From the NCBI GenBank assembly GCA_052437175.1, contig JBQVOK010000006.1, positions 186,001-250,000 of the forward strand: a stretch of DNA of 64,000 nt, given 5' to 3'. Below the pieces are notes generated by a model. It had not been told where the DNA came from. It was given only the letters and a program-made list of their open reading frames with translations, and ran no database searches. The stretch is from JACVCJ01 sp052437175. Lineage in GTDB: Bacteria > Bacteroidota > Bacteroidia > CAIKAF01. The position numbers and the translations under genes were made by a program. This document shows, piece by piece, positions 31,902-41,003 of the stretch; positions within the stretch are counted from its first letter, which is position 1; each line of letters begins with the position of its first letter.

Positions 31902-32828
31902 TTAAAACATGCGCTGGCGGCGTACCATAAAAGTACTCAGCACCTTAAAATAGCCCTCTTCCACGGCTGCATCCACAAAATCGATGTTCAGGCGGCCGCA
32001 TTCCAGCTTCAGTGCATGGTGGTATTCCTGTATTTTTTTACGATACATGTCCTTTACTTCGTTGGCATGTACTTTTATTTCGCGGCCGCTTTCGGCATCA
32101 ATAAAGTGATAGGGGCGGTTCTCAAAGGCAAAATCGAGCTCCTGCTGTCTGGAACTTACCTGGAACAGGATCACTTCGTGTTTGGCGTGGCGCAGGTGGC
32201 GCAGCGACTCCAGCAGGGCACTGCGCTTTTCGGCGCCGTTCTCCCCGAAATCATAGAACATATCTGAGAAAATGATCACCAGGCTGCGGCGGTGGATGCG
32301 TTCGGCCATTTCGTGCAGTACCGGGCCAAGTTCTGTAGTACGGACTTCTGAAGGCTTCTGTGCGCATTTTTCCAGTTCGCGGTACAGCGATTGTATGTGT
32401 ACCGAACTGCTTTTTACCTGGCTGCCGAAAAGCAGTTTATCGGCAAATACCTGCAGGCCTACGGCATCGCGCTGGCGGCGCAGCAGTTCCATGAGGCTGG
32501 CTGCGGCCAGTACCGAAAATTCCATTTTGTTGGGCATATCGCCGTTCTCGGGCAGGTACATCGAAGAACTGGCGTCCAGCAGTATCTGGCAGCGCAGGTT
32601 GGTTTCTTCTTCGTACCGTTTTATAAAGAGCTTATCGGTACGGGCAAACAGTTTCCAGTCGATATGCCGGGTACTTTCGCCCTTGTTGTACAGGCGGTGT
32701 TCGGCAAATTCCACCGAAAACCCGTGGAACGGACTCTTGTGCAGGCCGGTGATAAAACCTTCTACCACCTGCCGGGCCAGCAGTTCCAGGTTGCCGAAAC
32801 GGAATAGTTTTTCTGATGCGATCTGCAT
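31902..32828 (-). CDS. DUF58 domain protein
   Basis: A 308-residue protein of the DUF58/MoxR-associated type. The family core GFSVEFAEHRLYNKGESTRHIDWK (about residues 37-60) is followed by a von Willebrand-like part with ILLDASSSM (MIDAS-type DxSxS) and LVIIFSDMF. Such proteins act with MoxR AAA+ ATPases in Bacteroidota aerotolerance-type operons; no moxR gene is adjacent here. ATG 32828 was chosen over 32837 because a -7-like TTTCTTTG (32835-32842, minus strand) overlaps the latter. Confidence 0.9.
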   Translation of the reverse strand: MQIASEKLFRFGNLELLARQVVEGFITGLHKSPFHGFSVEFAEHRLYNKGESTRHIDWKLFARTDKLFIKRYEEETNLRCQILLDASSSMYLPENGDMPNKMEFSVLAAASLMELLRRQRDAVGLQVFADKLLFGSQVKSSSVHIQSLYRELEKCAQKPSEVRTTELGPVLHEMAERIHRRSLVIIFSDMFYDFGENGAEKRSALLESLRHLRHAKHEVILFQVSSRQQELDFAFENRPYHFIDAESGREIKVHANEVKDMYRKKIQEYHHALKLECGRLNIDFVDAAVEEGYFKVLSTFMVRRQRMF

Positions 32829-33080
32829 AATGTACAAAGAAACGAAAAGATATCGTATTTGGTATCCGCCCTTTTTATCCCAAGGCTGATGTGAAATTTT
32901 TACAACCGTGTTTCAAACTGTATAAATCTCTTTCCGCGTTTTATAACTCTTTCCTTTCTTTTGTTAACCCCTGTATTTAAGCGTATTGTGATGAATATAT
33001 GTTTTTTTTATGAACAAGGTGCTTTTTGATATAAAATACTGAATTTTAATTGTATCATTGCCGCATTTTTTACACACGTT

Positions 33081-34670
33081 ATGAAATCACGCCTGTTACT
33101 TTTTATCACATTGGCCGCTGCCCTGATCGCACAAAGCGACCTGCCGGCCCAGCGCAACAAAGGGCCCTACACCATTGAATGGGGAGATGCTGCAGCATTG
33201 CCCAAAAGACACCATCCCATGGAATATTTTGCCGGCGAGGGCACCTATTACCAGCTTACGCAGTCTAAAAAACTGCTCGGACTTATCAATTATGACAAAA
33301 ACCTGAACGAGAACGGTAATTCCATTATGGCAAAACCAAAATCGAGATATATGGTATTTGAAAACCTGCGTCTCTGGAATAATACACCACTGCTGTTCTT
33401 TTCGGATTACGACAAGAAAAACAAGTCGGAAAAGCTGTTGCTGCTGAAGGTAGACCCCAAAATGGGCGACCTGAGCGAAACCCCGGAGGAAATACTGGCC
33501 TCAGACGGTAAAATACAACCTCTTAAGGGCATTAAGTTCCATGTAGTAGTGCCCGATAAGGGCGAAGACATGCTGGTGTATTACATGAGCCTGCGCGAGA
33601 AAAGAGACGACCATAAAAACAAGGACAGATATACCTATGCCGTATATGGCAGAGACATGACCATGAAGTGGAGCAAAGAGGTGAAAATGCCCTTTGTGGA
33701 AGCCAATATGCGTATTGTTGGTCACCGTATCCTGAATAATAAAGTATATACGTTCTGCTATACGCGTAAATCCGGAAAAGGCGATGAGTTCGACAACCTG
33801 GCCGTACTGGAGATCAGCGAGAACAGTGACGAGCTGCTTATTCACAAGATCGAATCGCCCAGCGGCTATCTCTCCGATGTGATCCTCTCCAATTATTCGG
33901 AAGGCGATAATATTGTGTTCACCGGCTTACTGCGTAACAAAAAAGGTTCCACCGCTGCCGAAGGATATTTTGTAGGCCTCTTCGATCCGGAAAATCCGCA
34001 GGCTACCGAATTCAGGACCTTCAAATTCAGCCAGGAACTGATCGCGGCCAATGAGTCGGAGCGTGCCAAACGTAAAATGGACAAGGCCGTACAGAAAGGG
34101 AAAGATCCCGGGATGCCTTTTCTGCAGATGCGCAATATCCTGCGGCGCAGCGACGGCGGTTATTATATTGTAATGGAACAGTATTTCCTGTATGTGCAGC
34201 GCATCAAAACCGGTAATGTAACCGTATATGTATACCATTATCACTTTATGGACGCCCTGGTGTCTTCCATCTCCAAGGGTGGTGAAGAAGAGTGGATACG
34301 TAAAATACCCAAGTACCAGTATTTTGTGAATTCTACCTTCCTGTCCGGCATCGGTACCTTCCTGGTAGACGATAAGCTGGTGCTGCTTTATAACGACCAT
34401 AACAAGAACAAAAATCTGCGCGAAGATGCCGTCCCCGCTACCTTTACAGTTACCCGCGACGGCGTGTTGATGGGTGTCGAGATTACACCAGAAGGGGAAG
34501 TGAGCCGGGAAGTGGTGACCGACCTGAAAGACGAGCAGAAAGTGATCAGTCCGTCACGCATTACCGAAATTTCCGAAGGTGTATACTTTGGCAGCGGTAA
34601 GGAATACAAGGATAAATCGAATAAAAAGGCGATATCAAGTCGTCCGTTCCTGATCCGTATACAGGAATAA
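33081..34670 (+). CDS. secreted protein of unknown function, Bacteroidota type
   Basis: A 529-residue protein with a signal peptide ending LPAQ. The mature part is beta-rich with charged turns (GKIQPLKGIKFHVVVPDKGEDM, YTYAVYGRDMTMKWSKEVKMP, DGGYYIVMEQYFLYVQ) and resembles a propeller or large periplasmic sensor-like domain. There is no lipobox and no sorting tail. I recognise only the general type. It is a single gene with a bidirectional terminator after it; an AT-rich 240-bp gap lies upstream with a possible -7 box TATCATTG at about 33051. Confidence 0.6.
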   Translation: MKSRLLLFITLAAALIAQSDLPAQRNKGPYTIEWGDAAALPKRHHPMEYFAGEGTYYQLTQSKKLLGLINYDKNLNENGNSIMAKPKSRYMVFENLRLWNNTPLLFFSDYDKKNKSEKLLLLKVDPKMGDLSETPEEILASDGKIQPLKGIKFHVVVPDKGEDMLVYYMSLREKRDDHKNKDRYTYAVYGRDMTMKWSKEVKMPFVEANMRIVGHRILNNKVYTFCYTRKSGKGDEFDNLAVLEISENSDELLIHKIESPSGYLSDVILSNYSEGDNIVFTGLLRNKKGSTAAEGYFVGLFDPENPQATEFRTFKFSQELIAANESERAKRKMDKAVQKGKDPGMPFLQMRNILRRSDGGYYIVMEQYFLYVQRIKTGNVTVYVYHYHFMDALVSSISKGGEEEWIRKIPKYQYFVNSTFLSGIGTFLVDDKLVLLYNDHNKNKNLREDAVPATFTVTRDGVLMGVEITPEGEVSREVVTDLKDEQKVISPSRITEISEGVYFGSGKEYKDKSNKKAISSRPFLIRIQE

Positions 34671-34695
34671 TGCTCTGAAATACGATACAAAAGAA

Positions 34696-34720
34696 AAGGC
34701 TTACCAGAACGGTAAGCCTT
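34696..34720. terminator. bidirectional terminator
   Basis: A perfect 10-bp stem AAGGCTTACC with GGTAAGCCTT and a 5-nt loop, with A and T runs on either side. It separates the secreted protein gene from trxA. Confidence 0.9.
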
Positions 34721-34747
34721 TTTAATTATGTAGTACACATGCAGGAA

Positions 34748-35065
34748 TTACATGTGCGCCTGAAGCTTTTTCAGCAGTACTTCTTTGGGAGCAACGCCCA
34801 CGTGACGGTCAACCAGCTGTCCGTCTTTAAAGATAAGCAGGGTAGGAATGCTTCGGATACCGTAATCAACAGATACTTTTGGGTTATTATCCACGTCCAG
34901 TTTACCGATTACCGCTTTACCCTCCAGTTCTCCCGCCAGTTCTTCCACTACCGGACCGATCAGTTTGCAGGGACCGCACCATTCTGCCCAGAAATCGACC
35001 AGAACAGGGAGAGAAGTTTGTTTTACCACTTCGTCAAAATTCGAATCTGTGATCTGTAATGCCAT
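34748..35065 (-). CDS. trxA: thioredoxin
   Basis: A 105-residue thioredoxin with the active site WCGPC in DFWAEWCGPCKL (residues about 25-36) and the cis-Pro loop SIPTLLIF at about 72-79. It has the family's usual length and no signal peptide, so it is the cytoplasmic dithiol reductant that keeps ribonucleotide reductase and other proteins reduced. It is a single-gene unit with a full TACCTTTG promoter box 32 nt upstream. Confidence 0.97.
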   Translation of the reverse strand: MALQITDSNFDEVVKQTSLPVLVDFWAEWCGPCKLIGPVVEELAGELEGKAVIGKLDVDNNPKVSVDYGIRSIPTLLIFKDGQLVDRHVGVAPKEVLLKKLQAHM

Positions 35066-35097
35066 GATTTTTATATGTTTTATTTTGTTTTCTGTAA

Positions 35098-35105
35098 CAA
35101 AGGTA
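35098..35105 (-). promoter_or_regulatory. -7 box TACCTTTG of trxA
   Basis: A full TAnnTTTG match on the minus strand, giving a leader of roughly 28 nt to the ATG at 35065. Confidence 0.65.
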
Positions 35106-35271
35106 CAAAACGTGCAGCCAAACCGAAAAAAAACTTCCCGGCCTATTACGAATCGTTATACCGCTATAAGCATTTACAATTCCGATACCTAATCTTAGGG
35201 ATTTTTACCTTGCGGGGTTACGCGGGCGGAATAACCTTTATACCTTCGCCCCCGGAAAATACAAACGAGAC

Positions 35272-36405
35272 ATGAAATACCTGATCCATCTGAGCATTGC
35301 TGCCGCCACACTCGCGGCCGTATCCTGTGGCGGAAAAAAGACCGCCGGGGAGAACAACAACACGGAAACGCCGGCCGAAAAGCCTAACCCGGCCGATTCT
35401 ATGCTGTACAAAGGTGAAACACATTTTAAAAACCTGCGCCGCATTACCTTTAAAGGAGACAATGCCGAGGCTTACTGGAGCTGGGACAGTAAGTCGCTGG
35501 TTTTCCAGGCCAATAACGAAGACTGGGGTACAAAATGTGACCAGATCTTTATCTATAACCTGGCCGACAGTAACCTGAAGACCATGAAACCACAGATGGT
35601 AAGTACCGGTATGGGCCGCACCACCTGCAGCTATTTTATGCCCGGCGACAGCCTGATCGTATACGCCAGCACCCACGAGGCCGATAAGAACTGTCCCGAA
35701 GTGCCCGAACGTAAAGAAGGCCGCTATGTATGGCCCATTTACAGCACTTACGACATTTATATTGCCGACCTGAAAGGAAATATCCGCCGCAACATTACCA
35801 ACCGCAAAGGCTATGATGCCGAAGCCACCGTTTCGCCCAAAGGCGATAAGATCGTGTTCACGTCTGACCGTTCCGGCGACCTGGAACTGTATACCTGCGA
35901 CCTGGACGGCGGTAACGTAAAACAGATCACGCATGACCTGGGTTATGACGGCGGTGCGTTCTTCTCGCCCGATGGTTCCAAACTGGTATTCCGTGCCTCA
36001 CGCCCCAAAACACCTGAGGACATTAAAGAGTACAAAGACCTGCTGAAACAGGGCCTGGTAGAACCCGGTGCCATGGAGCTTTTTGTGGTGAACGTAGACG
36101 GTACCGACCTGCGCCAGGTGACCAACCTGGGCAAGGCCAACTGGTGTCCTTTCTACCACCCGGACGGCAAACGCATCATCTTTGGCAGTAACCACCACGC
36201 CGGCGAAGGCCGCAAAGGCTTTAAGTTTAACCTGTTCATGATCAATGAAGACGGTACCGGCCTGGAGCAGATCTCCTTTGACGATACTTTCGACGCCTTC
36301 CCGATGTTCAGCCCCGACGGGAAGTACATTGTGTGGGAAAGTAACCGTTTTAATGGCGACACGCACGATACCAATATCTTTATTGCCGAGTGGAAAGATA
36401 AATAA
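35272..36405 (+). CDS. TolB-like/WD40-like (PD40) propeller lipoprotein
   Basis: A 377-residue lipoprotein (lipobox LAAVSC, Cys19) with a linker rich in Asn, Thr and Glu. It then has repeated PD40 blades: VSPKGDKIVFTSDRSGDLEL, FFSPDGSKLVFRASRP, FYHPDGKRIIFGSNHH and FSPDGKYIVWESNR. Each has the Pro-Asp-Gly-Lys turn of TolB-type propellers. It probably binds peptides or other proteins at the outer or inner membrane surface. A -7 variant TACCTTCG lies at 35241-35248. Confidence 0.9.
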   Translation: MKYLIHLSIAAATLAAVSCGGKKTAGENNNTETPAEKPNPADSMLYKGETHFKNLRRITFKGDNAEAYWSWDSKSLVFQANNEDWGTKCDQIFIYNLADSNLKTMKPQMVSTGMGRTTCSYFMPGDSLIVYASTHEADKNCPEVPERKEGRYVWPIYSTYDIYIADLKGNIRRNITNRKGYDAEATVSPKGDKIVFTSDRSGDLELYTCDLDGGNVKQITHDLGYDGGAFFSPDGSKLVFRASRPKTPEDIKEYKDLLKQGLVEPGAMELFVVNVDGTDLRQVTNLGKANWCPFYHPDGKRIIFGSNHHAGEGRKGFKFNLFMINEDGTGLEQISFDDTFDAFPMFSPDGKYIVWESNRFNGDTHDTNIFIAEWKDK

Positions 36406-36430
36406 GAAAACACTACGCATTATAAAACGA

Positions 36431-36457
36431 AAAAGGCCTGCGATGAACAGGCCTTTT
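36431..36457. terminator. bidirectional terminator
   Basis: AAAGGCCTG and CAGGCCTTT arms around a 7-nt loop between the convergent propeller lipoprotein and Cys-rich lipoprotein genes. Confidence 0.85.
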
Positions 36458-36476
36458 TTATGCAAAATATATTTCC

Positions 36477-37079
36477 CTATTTACAGTAAGGGCATTCTGG
36501 CACGCCGGGTTCTTTCATCTGGTTGTAAATATTGCAGGTCTGTTGTACCTGCGGATCACTGAGCGGTTTGCCGTCCATACAACGCAGGGCATAGGCCTGT
36601 CCGCAATAGGCATCCAGTTGTGGATCGCTATTGTTTATCGGGCTTTCATAAGAAGATGTACAGTTCCCGTTACCACCGCCGCCATTGCCGTCCTGGGAAG
36701 GTGCTTCATCCTGCCAGTAACCGTTTTTTCCGGGGATGTCAGAGCCGTCCTTATTGAAATAAGATTCCCAGAGTTTGCCGAAATACTCACTGGTACTGCC
36801 GCTGGCCGACGTATATCCCAGGCTTTTTACACTTTCGCCGGACCAGTATACAAACTGGTAACTGATGTAATAATCCGGTTTATTCTCTATATATACCTGG
36901 CCTTCTGTAAAAGGCAGGTCTGCGGCATCAGCCACAAAGGCTCCATAGTTGTATTCTACAGGAAAACTGGGATTGCTGTACGTACTTTTATACTCTACAA
37001 CGCCTTTTTTTGTTTTTATACAACTGCTTAAAAAAGTAACAAGAGAGAGAAAACAAAGAATGTAGCTTATTTTTTTCAT
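36477..37079 (-). CDS. lipoprotein, KTKKGVVE paralogue family, long form
   Basis: A 200-residue lipoprotein: SPII signal LVTFLSSC, then KTKKGVVEYKSTYSNPSF. The family domain has a VYIENKPDYYISYQFVYW core and a GYTSASGS turn, and it ends at about residue 128 with KNGYWQD. A Gly/Asn linker leads to a C-terminal Cys-rich module with six Cys (NCTSSYE, YCGQAYALRC, TCNIY, CPYC). The related gene at 37174 has the first domain but not the Cys module. Function unknown. A TATTTTCG -7 box is at 37114-37121. Confidence 0.72.
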   Translation of the reverse strand: MKKISYILCFLSLVTFLSSCIKTKKGVVEYKSTYSNPSFPVEYNYGAFVADAADLPFTEGQVYIENKPDYYISYQFVYWSGESVKSLGYTSASGSTSEYFGKLWESYFNKDGSDIPGKNGYWQDEAPSQDGNGGGGNGNCTSSYESPINNSDPQLDAYCGQAYALRCMDGKPLSDPQVQQTCNIYNQMKEPGVPECPYCK

Positions 37080-37173
37080 TCGGGAAATTAGATAGGTATT
37101 AAATTAATTTCCACGAAAATAGTTTATTCTGTTAACAAATACAGGATATAATATTATTTCCTGATTAAACCGG

Positions 37174-37539
37174 TTAGTTCCAGTAACTGTTTTTACCCTT
37201 TTTCCCCTCAGCTTCAGGGCTTACATAGGTATGCCAGTCTCTGCCCAGGTAGCTTCGCACAGAGTCGTCAACCGTATATCCCAGGTCTTTGAGACTTTTA
37301 TCGGGCAGGTATATGAACTGATGAATCACATAGGCTGTGCCGGGCACGATGTGCACCTGGTTCTGCGGCAAGGGTATTACCTGGTCTACAGGTAGCAGGG
37401 CATTGTAGTAAACCTCGGTTACACCGTTGGGTAAGCCGTATATTCTCCGGTGCTCCACCACGCCTTTTTTTGTTTTTGTACAGGCGCTCAAAAGGGGCAT
37501 TGCTAAAAGAAGACAGAGCAGGAAATGTTTTTTTGTCAT
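37174..37539 (-). CDS. lipoprotein, KTKKGVVE paralogue family, short form
   Basis: A 121-residue lipoprotein with SPII signal LLSAC followed by TKTKKGVVEHRRIYG. It aligns with the first domain of the gene at 36477: both have KTKKGVVE, a QVHIVPGTAYVIHQFIYLPDK-like core and KSLKDLGYT, and both end near KNSYWN. So this is a tandem paralogue lacking the Cys-rich tail. The start at 37539 was chosen as the one giving the signal peptide. Confidence 0.72.
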   Translation of the reverse strand: MTKKHFLLCLLLAMPLLSACTKTKKGVVEHRRIYGLPNGVTEVYYNALLPVDQVIPLPQNQVHIVPGTAYVIHQFIYLPDKSLKDLGYTVDDSVRSYLGRDWHTYVSPEAEGKKGKNSYWN

Positions 37540-37588
37540 AGAATAAAACGATAGTCTGTATATAGTAAACAAGGGATATGCGAATCTA

Positions 37589-38098
37589 TTACCAGTTAAA
37601 AACGGCTTTGCGTTCGGGGCAGTCGAGTTTGGTACTCTGGCGTTTTTCGTCCAGGTAGCAGTGCAGCATATTGGTCTGCCCCGGCAGGAAGTCGAACAGC
37701 AGGCTGTTGTTCACGTCCACGCGGCCGGGCGTTTCTGTCAGTCTGCCTTCAAAATGTATCCACACGGCTTCTTCGTCGCTTTCATAACCGATGTATTCCA
37801 GCTGCTGGGGCACGCCGTTCACCTGTATCTGTACGCGGGCCTGTACATAAGCGTTAAGCAGGGCATTCACCGTGGCTTCGTCCTTCGGCACCAGCAGGTC
37901 GGCCGCTACGCCGTTCAACCGCCGCAGGGCGTCCTCCAGATCGTCGATAAACATCCGGCAGCTCAGCTGTATCCGTTGCTGCTGTGGTTGTATGTGTATT
38001 TCAGTAATACTTACATAAAACGGATGTTCCGCAGGGCCTGCATTCAGGCGGCCGACAGTGCATACCAAAAACAGAAGTAAAATTTTTACTACTTTCAC
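37589..38098 (-). CDS. DUF6702 family protein
   Basis: A 169-residue exported protein. GTG 38098 gives a good signal (KVVKILLLFLVC to LNAG); an in-frame ATG at 38119 would lie upstream of the -7 box at 38103-38110 and overlap the opposite gene's start. The mature part begins HPFYVSITEIHIQPQ and includes RMFIDDLEDALRRLNG, which match DUF6702 as found next to HupE/UreJ genes in Bacteroidota. Role unknown; probably works with the neighbour or with M1 peptidases of the same neighbourhood. Confidence 0.78.
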   Translation of the reverse strand: MKVVKILLLFLVCTVGRLNAGPAEHPFYVSITEIHIQPQQQRIQLSCRMFIDDLEDALRRLNGVAADLLVPKDEATVNALLNAYVQARVQIQVNGVPQQLEYIGYESDEEAVWIHFEGRLTETPGRVDVNNSLLFDFLPGQTNMLHCYLDEKRQSTKLDCPERKAVFNW

Positions 38099-38102
38099 AC
38101 AC

Positions 38103-38110
38103 CAAATATA
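38103..38110 (-). promoter_or_regulatory. -7 box TATATTTG of the DUF6702 gene
   Basis: A full TAnnTTTG match on the minus strand, ending 4 nt before the GTG at 38098. Confidence 0.6.
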
Positions 38111-38118
38111 CAAAGGCA

Positions 38119-38706
38119 TTGCAAGATTTTACACTCTGGTTTACAACGGGCATGGAGCACATTGCCGATCTGCAGGGATACGATCATATCCTGTTCATTC
38201 TTACGCTTTGTGGTATTTACCCGTATAAGGAATGGAAAAACCTGCTGATCCTGGTAACGGCTTTTACGCTGGGACATTCGCTAACACTGGCCCTGAGCGT
38301 GCTGAACATCGTGCGTGTACCTGCCGAATGGATCGAATTCCTGATACCTGTAACCATAGTAAGCACCTGTGTATACAACCTGGCCACGCTGAACAGGTCC
38401 CTGGATTCAGGTAACCGTGTGCGTTACATCATGGCTGTGCTTTTCGGCTGTATACATGGTATGGGCTTTTCGAACTACCTGCGTTCCCTGCTGGGGCGCG
38501 AATCCTCGATACTGGGCCCGCTGCTTGGGTTCAACCTGGGCCTCGAGGCCGGGCAGCTGCTGATCCTGGCTGCGATCTTCGTTCTGCATTTCCTGTTCAG
38601 TCGCTTTTCGAACGTGAGTGAATACCACTGGAAATTCTTTATCTCCTCCGCCGTTTTCGGCGTAGCCTTTATTATGGCGCTGGAACGCCTACCAGCCTTG
38701 TATTAA
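38119..38706 (+). CDS. HupE/UreJ family membrane protein
   Basis: A 195-residue membrane protein with about six helices. It has the family's first loop MEHIADLQGYDHILFILTLCG, AFTLGHSLTLALS, and FGCIHGMGFSNYLR, with the conserved His residues. HupE and UreJ proteins move nickel or other metals; this branch is of the type linked to DUF6702. TTG 38119 is the likely start because the residues it adds fit the family N-terminus (QDFTLWFTTG before MEHI). It is divergent from the DUF6702 gene with only 20 nt between the two starts. Confidence 0.85.
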   Translation: MQDFTLWFTTGMEHIADLQGYDHILFILTLCGIYPYKEWKNLLILVTAFTLGHSLTLALSVLNIVRVPAEWIEFLIPVTIVSTCVYNLATLNRSLDSGNRVRYIMAVLFGCIHGMGFSNYLRSLLGRESSILGPLLGFNLGLEAGQLLILAAIFVLHFLFSRFSNVSEYHWKFFISSAVFGVAFIMALERLPALY

Positions 38707-39056
38707 AACACTTGCAGGAGAAACTTCCGGCGGGAAAGCGGTTTTTTTTTGAAAAAAAAAGAGGGCAGGTCCGCAAAAAATTGTATCTTTCCATTATCTG
38801 GTTCGAACTCAGATGCTGTTTTTTTGCAAAAAAGTCAACTCCTCTATTGCAAAAATTCTACTCTGCCCCGGTTTTATTGTTTTTTACGAAAGCACGCGGA
38901 ATATCGCAACAGGGCAACACAGCAAGCACCTTCGGAAAAGGTCCGTGTGAGAGGTTTACATGAAAATTACATACCGTTTTAAACAAGCCGGGGGTTGGAA
39001 CGAACCCTGAAAAGCAACCTTAAAACGAAGTAAGGGAGATTTAAAATTACGTTTAC
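38707..39056. other. 350-bp stretch without a supported gene
   Basis: AT-rich DNA with A and T runs. Two small hairpins lie just before the 93-codon gene: GGGTT/AACCC at about 38991-39007 and CCTT/AAGG at about 39018-39035. The only open frames are low-complexity with no recognisable features. No tRNA, repeat or clear promoter seen. Confidence 0.5.
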
Positions 39057-39338
39057 ATGAAAAAAGTATGCATGTTGGTCCTTTTCATGATCGGACTTTT
39101 CATCTCCGTTAACGCGGCAACCCTCAAAGCAGATTCACCATTCGGCCCCATCAACCTGCAGGTACAGGACGGTATTAAACCCCCTCCTGCGGTAGTAATG
39201 CCCGGAGCCACTCCTATGAGCGGTTCTTTTCCTGTGTATTATGACGACGGCAATATACGGGCCGAATTCAGGCTGTATTACAGCGACGGTGTAACCATGC
39301 AGGATATCATCGACTTCCTGGTCTGGTTCTTTTTTTAG
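39057..39338 (+). CDS. small secreted protein of unknown function
   Basis: A 93-residue protein with a signal peptide (MKKVCMLVLFMIGLFISVNA) and a short mature part of about 70 residues. The mature part is rich in Pro in its middle (KPPPAVVMPGATP) and has aromatic residues at the end (YYSDGVTMQDIIDFLVWFFF). No family recognised. It could be a small exported peptide or adhesin-like protein. A weak terminator-like hairpin follows. Confidence 0.55.
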   Translation: MKKVCMLVLFMIGLFISVNAATLKADSPFGPINLQVQDGIKPPPAVVMPGATPMSGSFPVYYDDGNIRAEFRLYYSDGVTMQDIIDFLVWFFF

Positions 39339-39371
39339 AGACAGGCATTAAAAACCCCTATAAACAGCTGA

Positions 39372-39400
39372 AGAGACTGTCCGTTCCGGGCGGTCTCTTT
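39372..39400. terminator. terminator-like hairpin
   Basis: AGAGAC and GTCTCT arms with G-T pairs and a short loop, followed by T on the + strand. It lies between the convergent small secreted protein and antiporter genes. Confidence 0.6.
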
Positions 39401-39416
39401 AGTTTATCCGGCAGGC

Positions 39417-41003
39417 TTATCCGATGATCTTGAGCCGCTCTTCCTCCAGGTCCAGCTGGTACAACTGCTGACGGATAAGTTCTTCGTTGAAGGACGGGTC
39501 CTTGTTCAGTTCGGTAAGATAGGCTCTCTGACTTTCCAGTGCTTCCAGCAGGATGCCCTTGGTTTTATCGTCCATACGGCTGTCGTCACTGGCCCTGGCC
39601 CGTTCTTCCCAGAGTTTCAGCATTTTTTCAAGTCCGGCATGTCCCTGCAGTTCGTTTTCGTATTTGTTCTTCAGGAACTGGTATACATGCTGTTTCAGTC
39701 CCTGTTTCATCTGCCGGCGGGCCTGTATATCGTTTTCTTCGTCACCGAGATCCTCGAATACCCGGCTGCGTTTAATAAGGTAGGGCAGGGTAAGGCCCTG
39801 TAACACCAGGGTAAGTAATATGGCTACGAAGGTGATGAACAGGATCAGATCACGGTAAGGAAAGGCGCTGCCGTCTTCCTGTGTAACCGGTATGGCCAGG
39901 GCTGCAGCCAGGGAAACCACGCCGCGCATGCCCGTCCAGCCGAGTATGGCCGGCAGCCGCCAGCGCGTCCGGGCGGAAGAGACCCGTGGTGCCACACCGG
40001 GCCGGAAGATGAGTGTGGCGATCATAGCGGCATAGGAACTGATCATGCGGGCACCGATCAGTACACCCGTTACCAGTACCCCGTAGCCGATGGCCGTGCC
40101 CAGGGGCGTGCCCTGCCTGCGCAGACCGCCTACGATCTCGGGCAGCTCCAGGCCAATGAGCAGGAATACCACGCCATTCAGCATAAACACAAAACTTTCC
40201 CATACGCTGAACCCGCCTATACGGCTGGCGCTGTTCAGGAAAACAAGCCGTTTGGCCGACATATAGATGCCGCCGCTTACCACGGCCAGTACACCGGAGC
40301 TTCCGAGTTCTTCGGCCACCCAGTACATGAGGTAAGGTTCAATGAGCGTAAGCGCCGTGTCTGACTGCGCATTGGTAGGCAAACGTTTATGCGCCTGCAC
40401 AAAAAGCCAGGCCAGCAGCAAGCCTATGCCGGCTCCGCCGATGATCATCCATACAAAACTCATTGCGGCCTCCTGCCAGATGAACTGCCCCGTGCCTACC
40501 GCCACCAGCGCAAAACGGAAAATGATGAGGGAAGAAGCGTCGTTCAGCAGGCTTTCGCCTTCCAGGATGGCCGAGGTGGACCTGGGTATTTTTACAAAAC
40601 GTGTAATGGCCCCGGTACTTACGGCATCGGGCGGTGACACGATACCACCCAGCAAAAAGCCCAGTGCAAGGGTAAAACCGGGAATAAAATGATTGGTGAC
40701 CACCGCTACCGACAGAGCCGTAAAAAACACCACCAGGAAGGCAAAACTGCCGATGATCCGCCACCATTTTTTCATTTCTTTCAGTGAAACGCCCCAGGCC
40801 GCTTCAAAAAGCAGGGGAGGCAGAAAAATGAAGAAAATGAGGTCCGGGTCTACTTTTACGGCGGGCAGTCCGGGTACAAAGCTAACGGCCAGGCCGGCCA
40901 CTACCAGCAGTATGGGATAGGCGATGCGAAGCCGGGCCGCCCACATGTTCAGAACGACTACGGCGGCTATCATGGCCAGGAGAAAGGGCAAGATCGTATG
41001 CAT
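39417..41003 (-). CDS. Na+/H+ antiporter, CPA1 family
   Basis: A 528-residue membrane protein with about 12 helices and a cytoplasmic C-terminal tail of about 110 residues rich in charged residues. The ion-binding region GESLLNDASSLIIFRFA (about residues 146-162) carries the conserved Asn-Asp pair of CPA1 exchangers. LGWTGMRGVVSLAAALAIP is the conserved late helix. It should exchange Na+ or K+ for protons. The start was set at 41003 (MHTILPFLLAM), which places the first helix at the N-terminus. It is divergent from the M1 peptidase gene. Confidence 0.93.
   Translation of the reverse strand: MHTILPFLLAMIAAVVVLNMWAARLRIAYPILLVVAGLAVSFVPGLPAVKVDPDLIFFIFLPPLLFEAAWGVSLKEMKKWWRIIGSFAFLVVFFTALSVAVVTNHFIPGFTLALGFLLGGIVSPPDAVSTGAITRFVKIPRSTSAILEGESLLNDASSLIIFRFALVAVGTGQFIWQEAAMSFVWMIIGGAGIGLLLAWLFVQAHKRLPTNAQSDTALTLIEPYLMYWVAEELGSSGVLAVVSGGIYMSAKRLVFLNSASRIGGFSVWESFVFMLNGVVFLLIGLELPEIVGGLRRQGTPLGTAIGYGVLVTGVLIGARMISSYAAMIATLIFRPGVAPRVSSARTRWRLPAILGWTGMRGVVSLAAALAIPVTQEDGSAFPYRDLILFITFVAILLTLVLQGLTLPYLIKRSRVFEDLGDEENDIQARRQMKQGLKQHVYQFLKNKYENELQGHAGLEKMLKLWEERARASDDSRMDDKTKGILLEALESQRAYLTELNKDPSFNEELIRQQLYQLDLEEERLKIIG

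Noticed and set aside
38712..38982. Two short open frames in the 350-bp gap
   Set aside because: Rich in Lys and Phe from A and T runs, no promoter or family.
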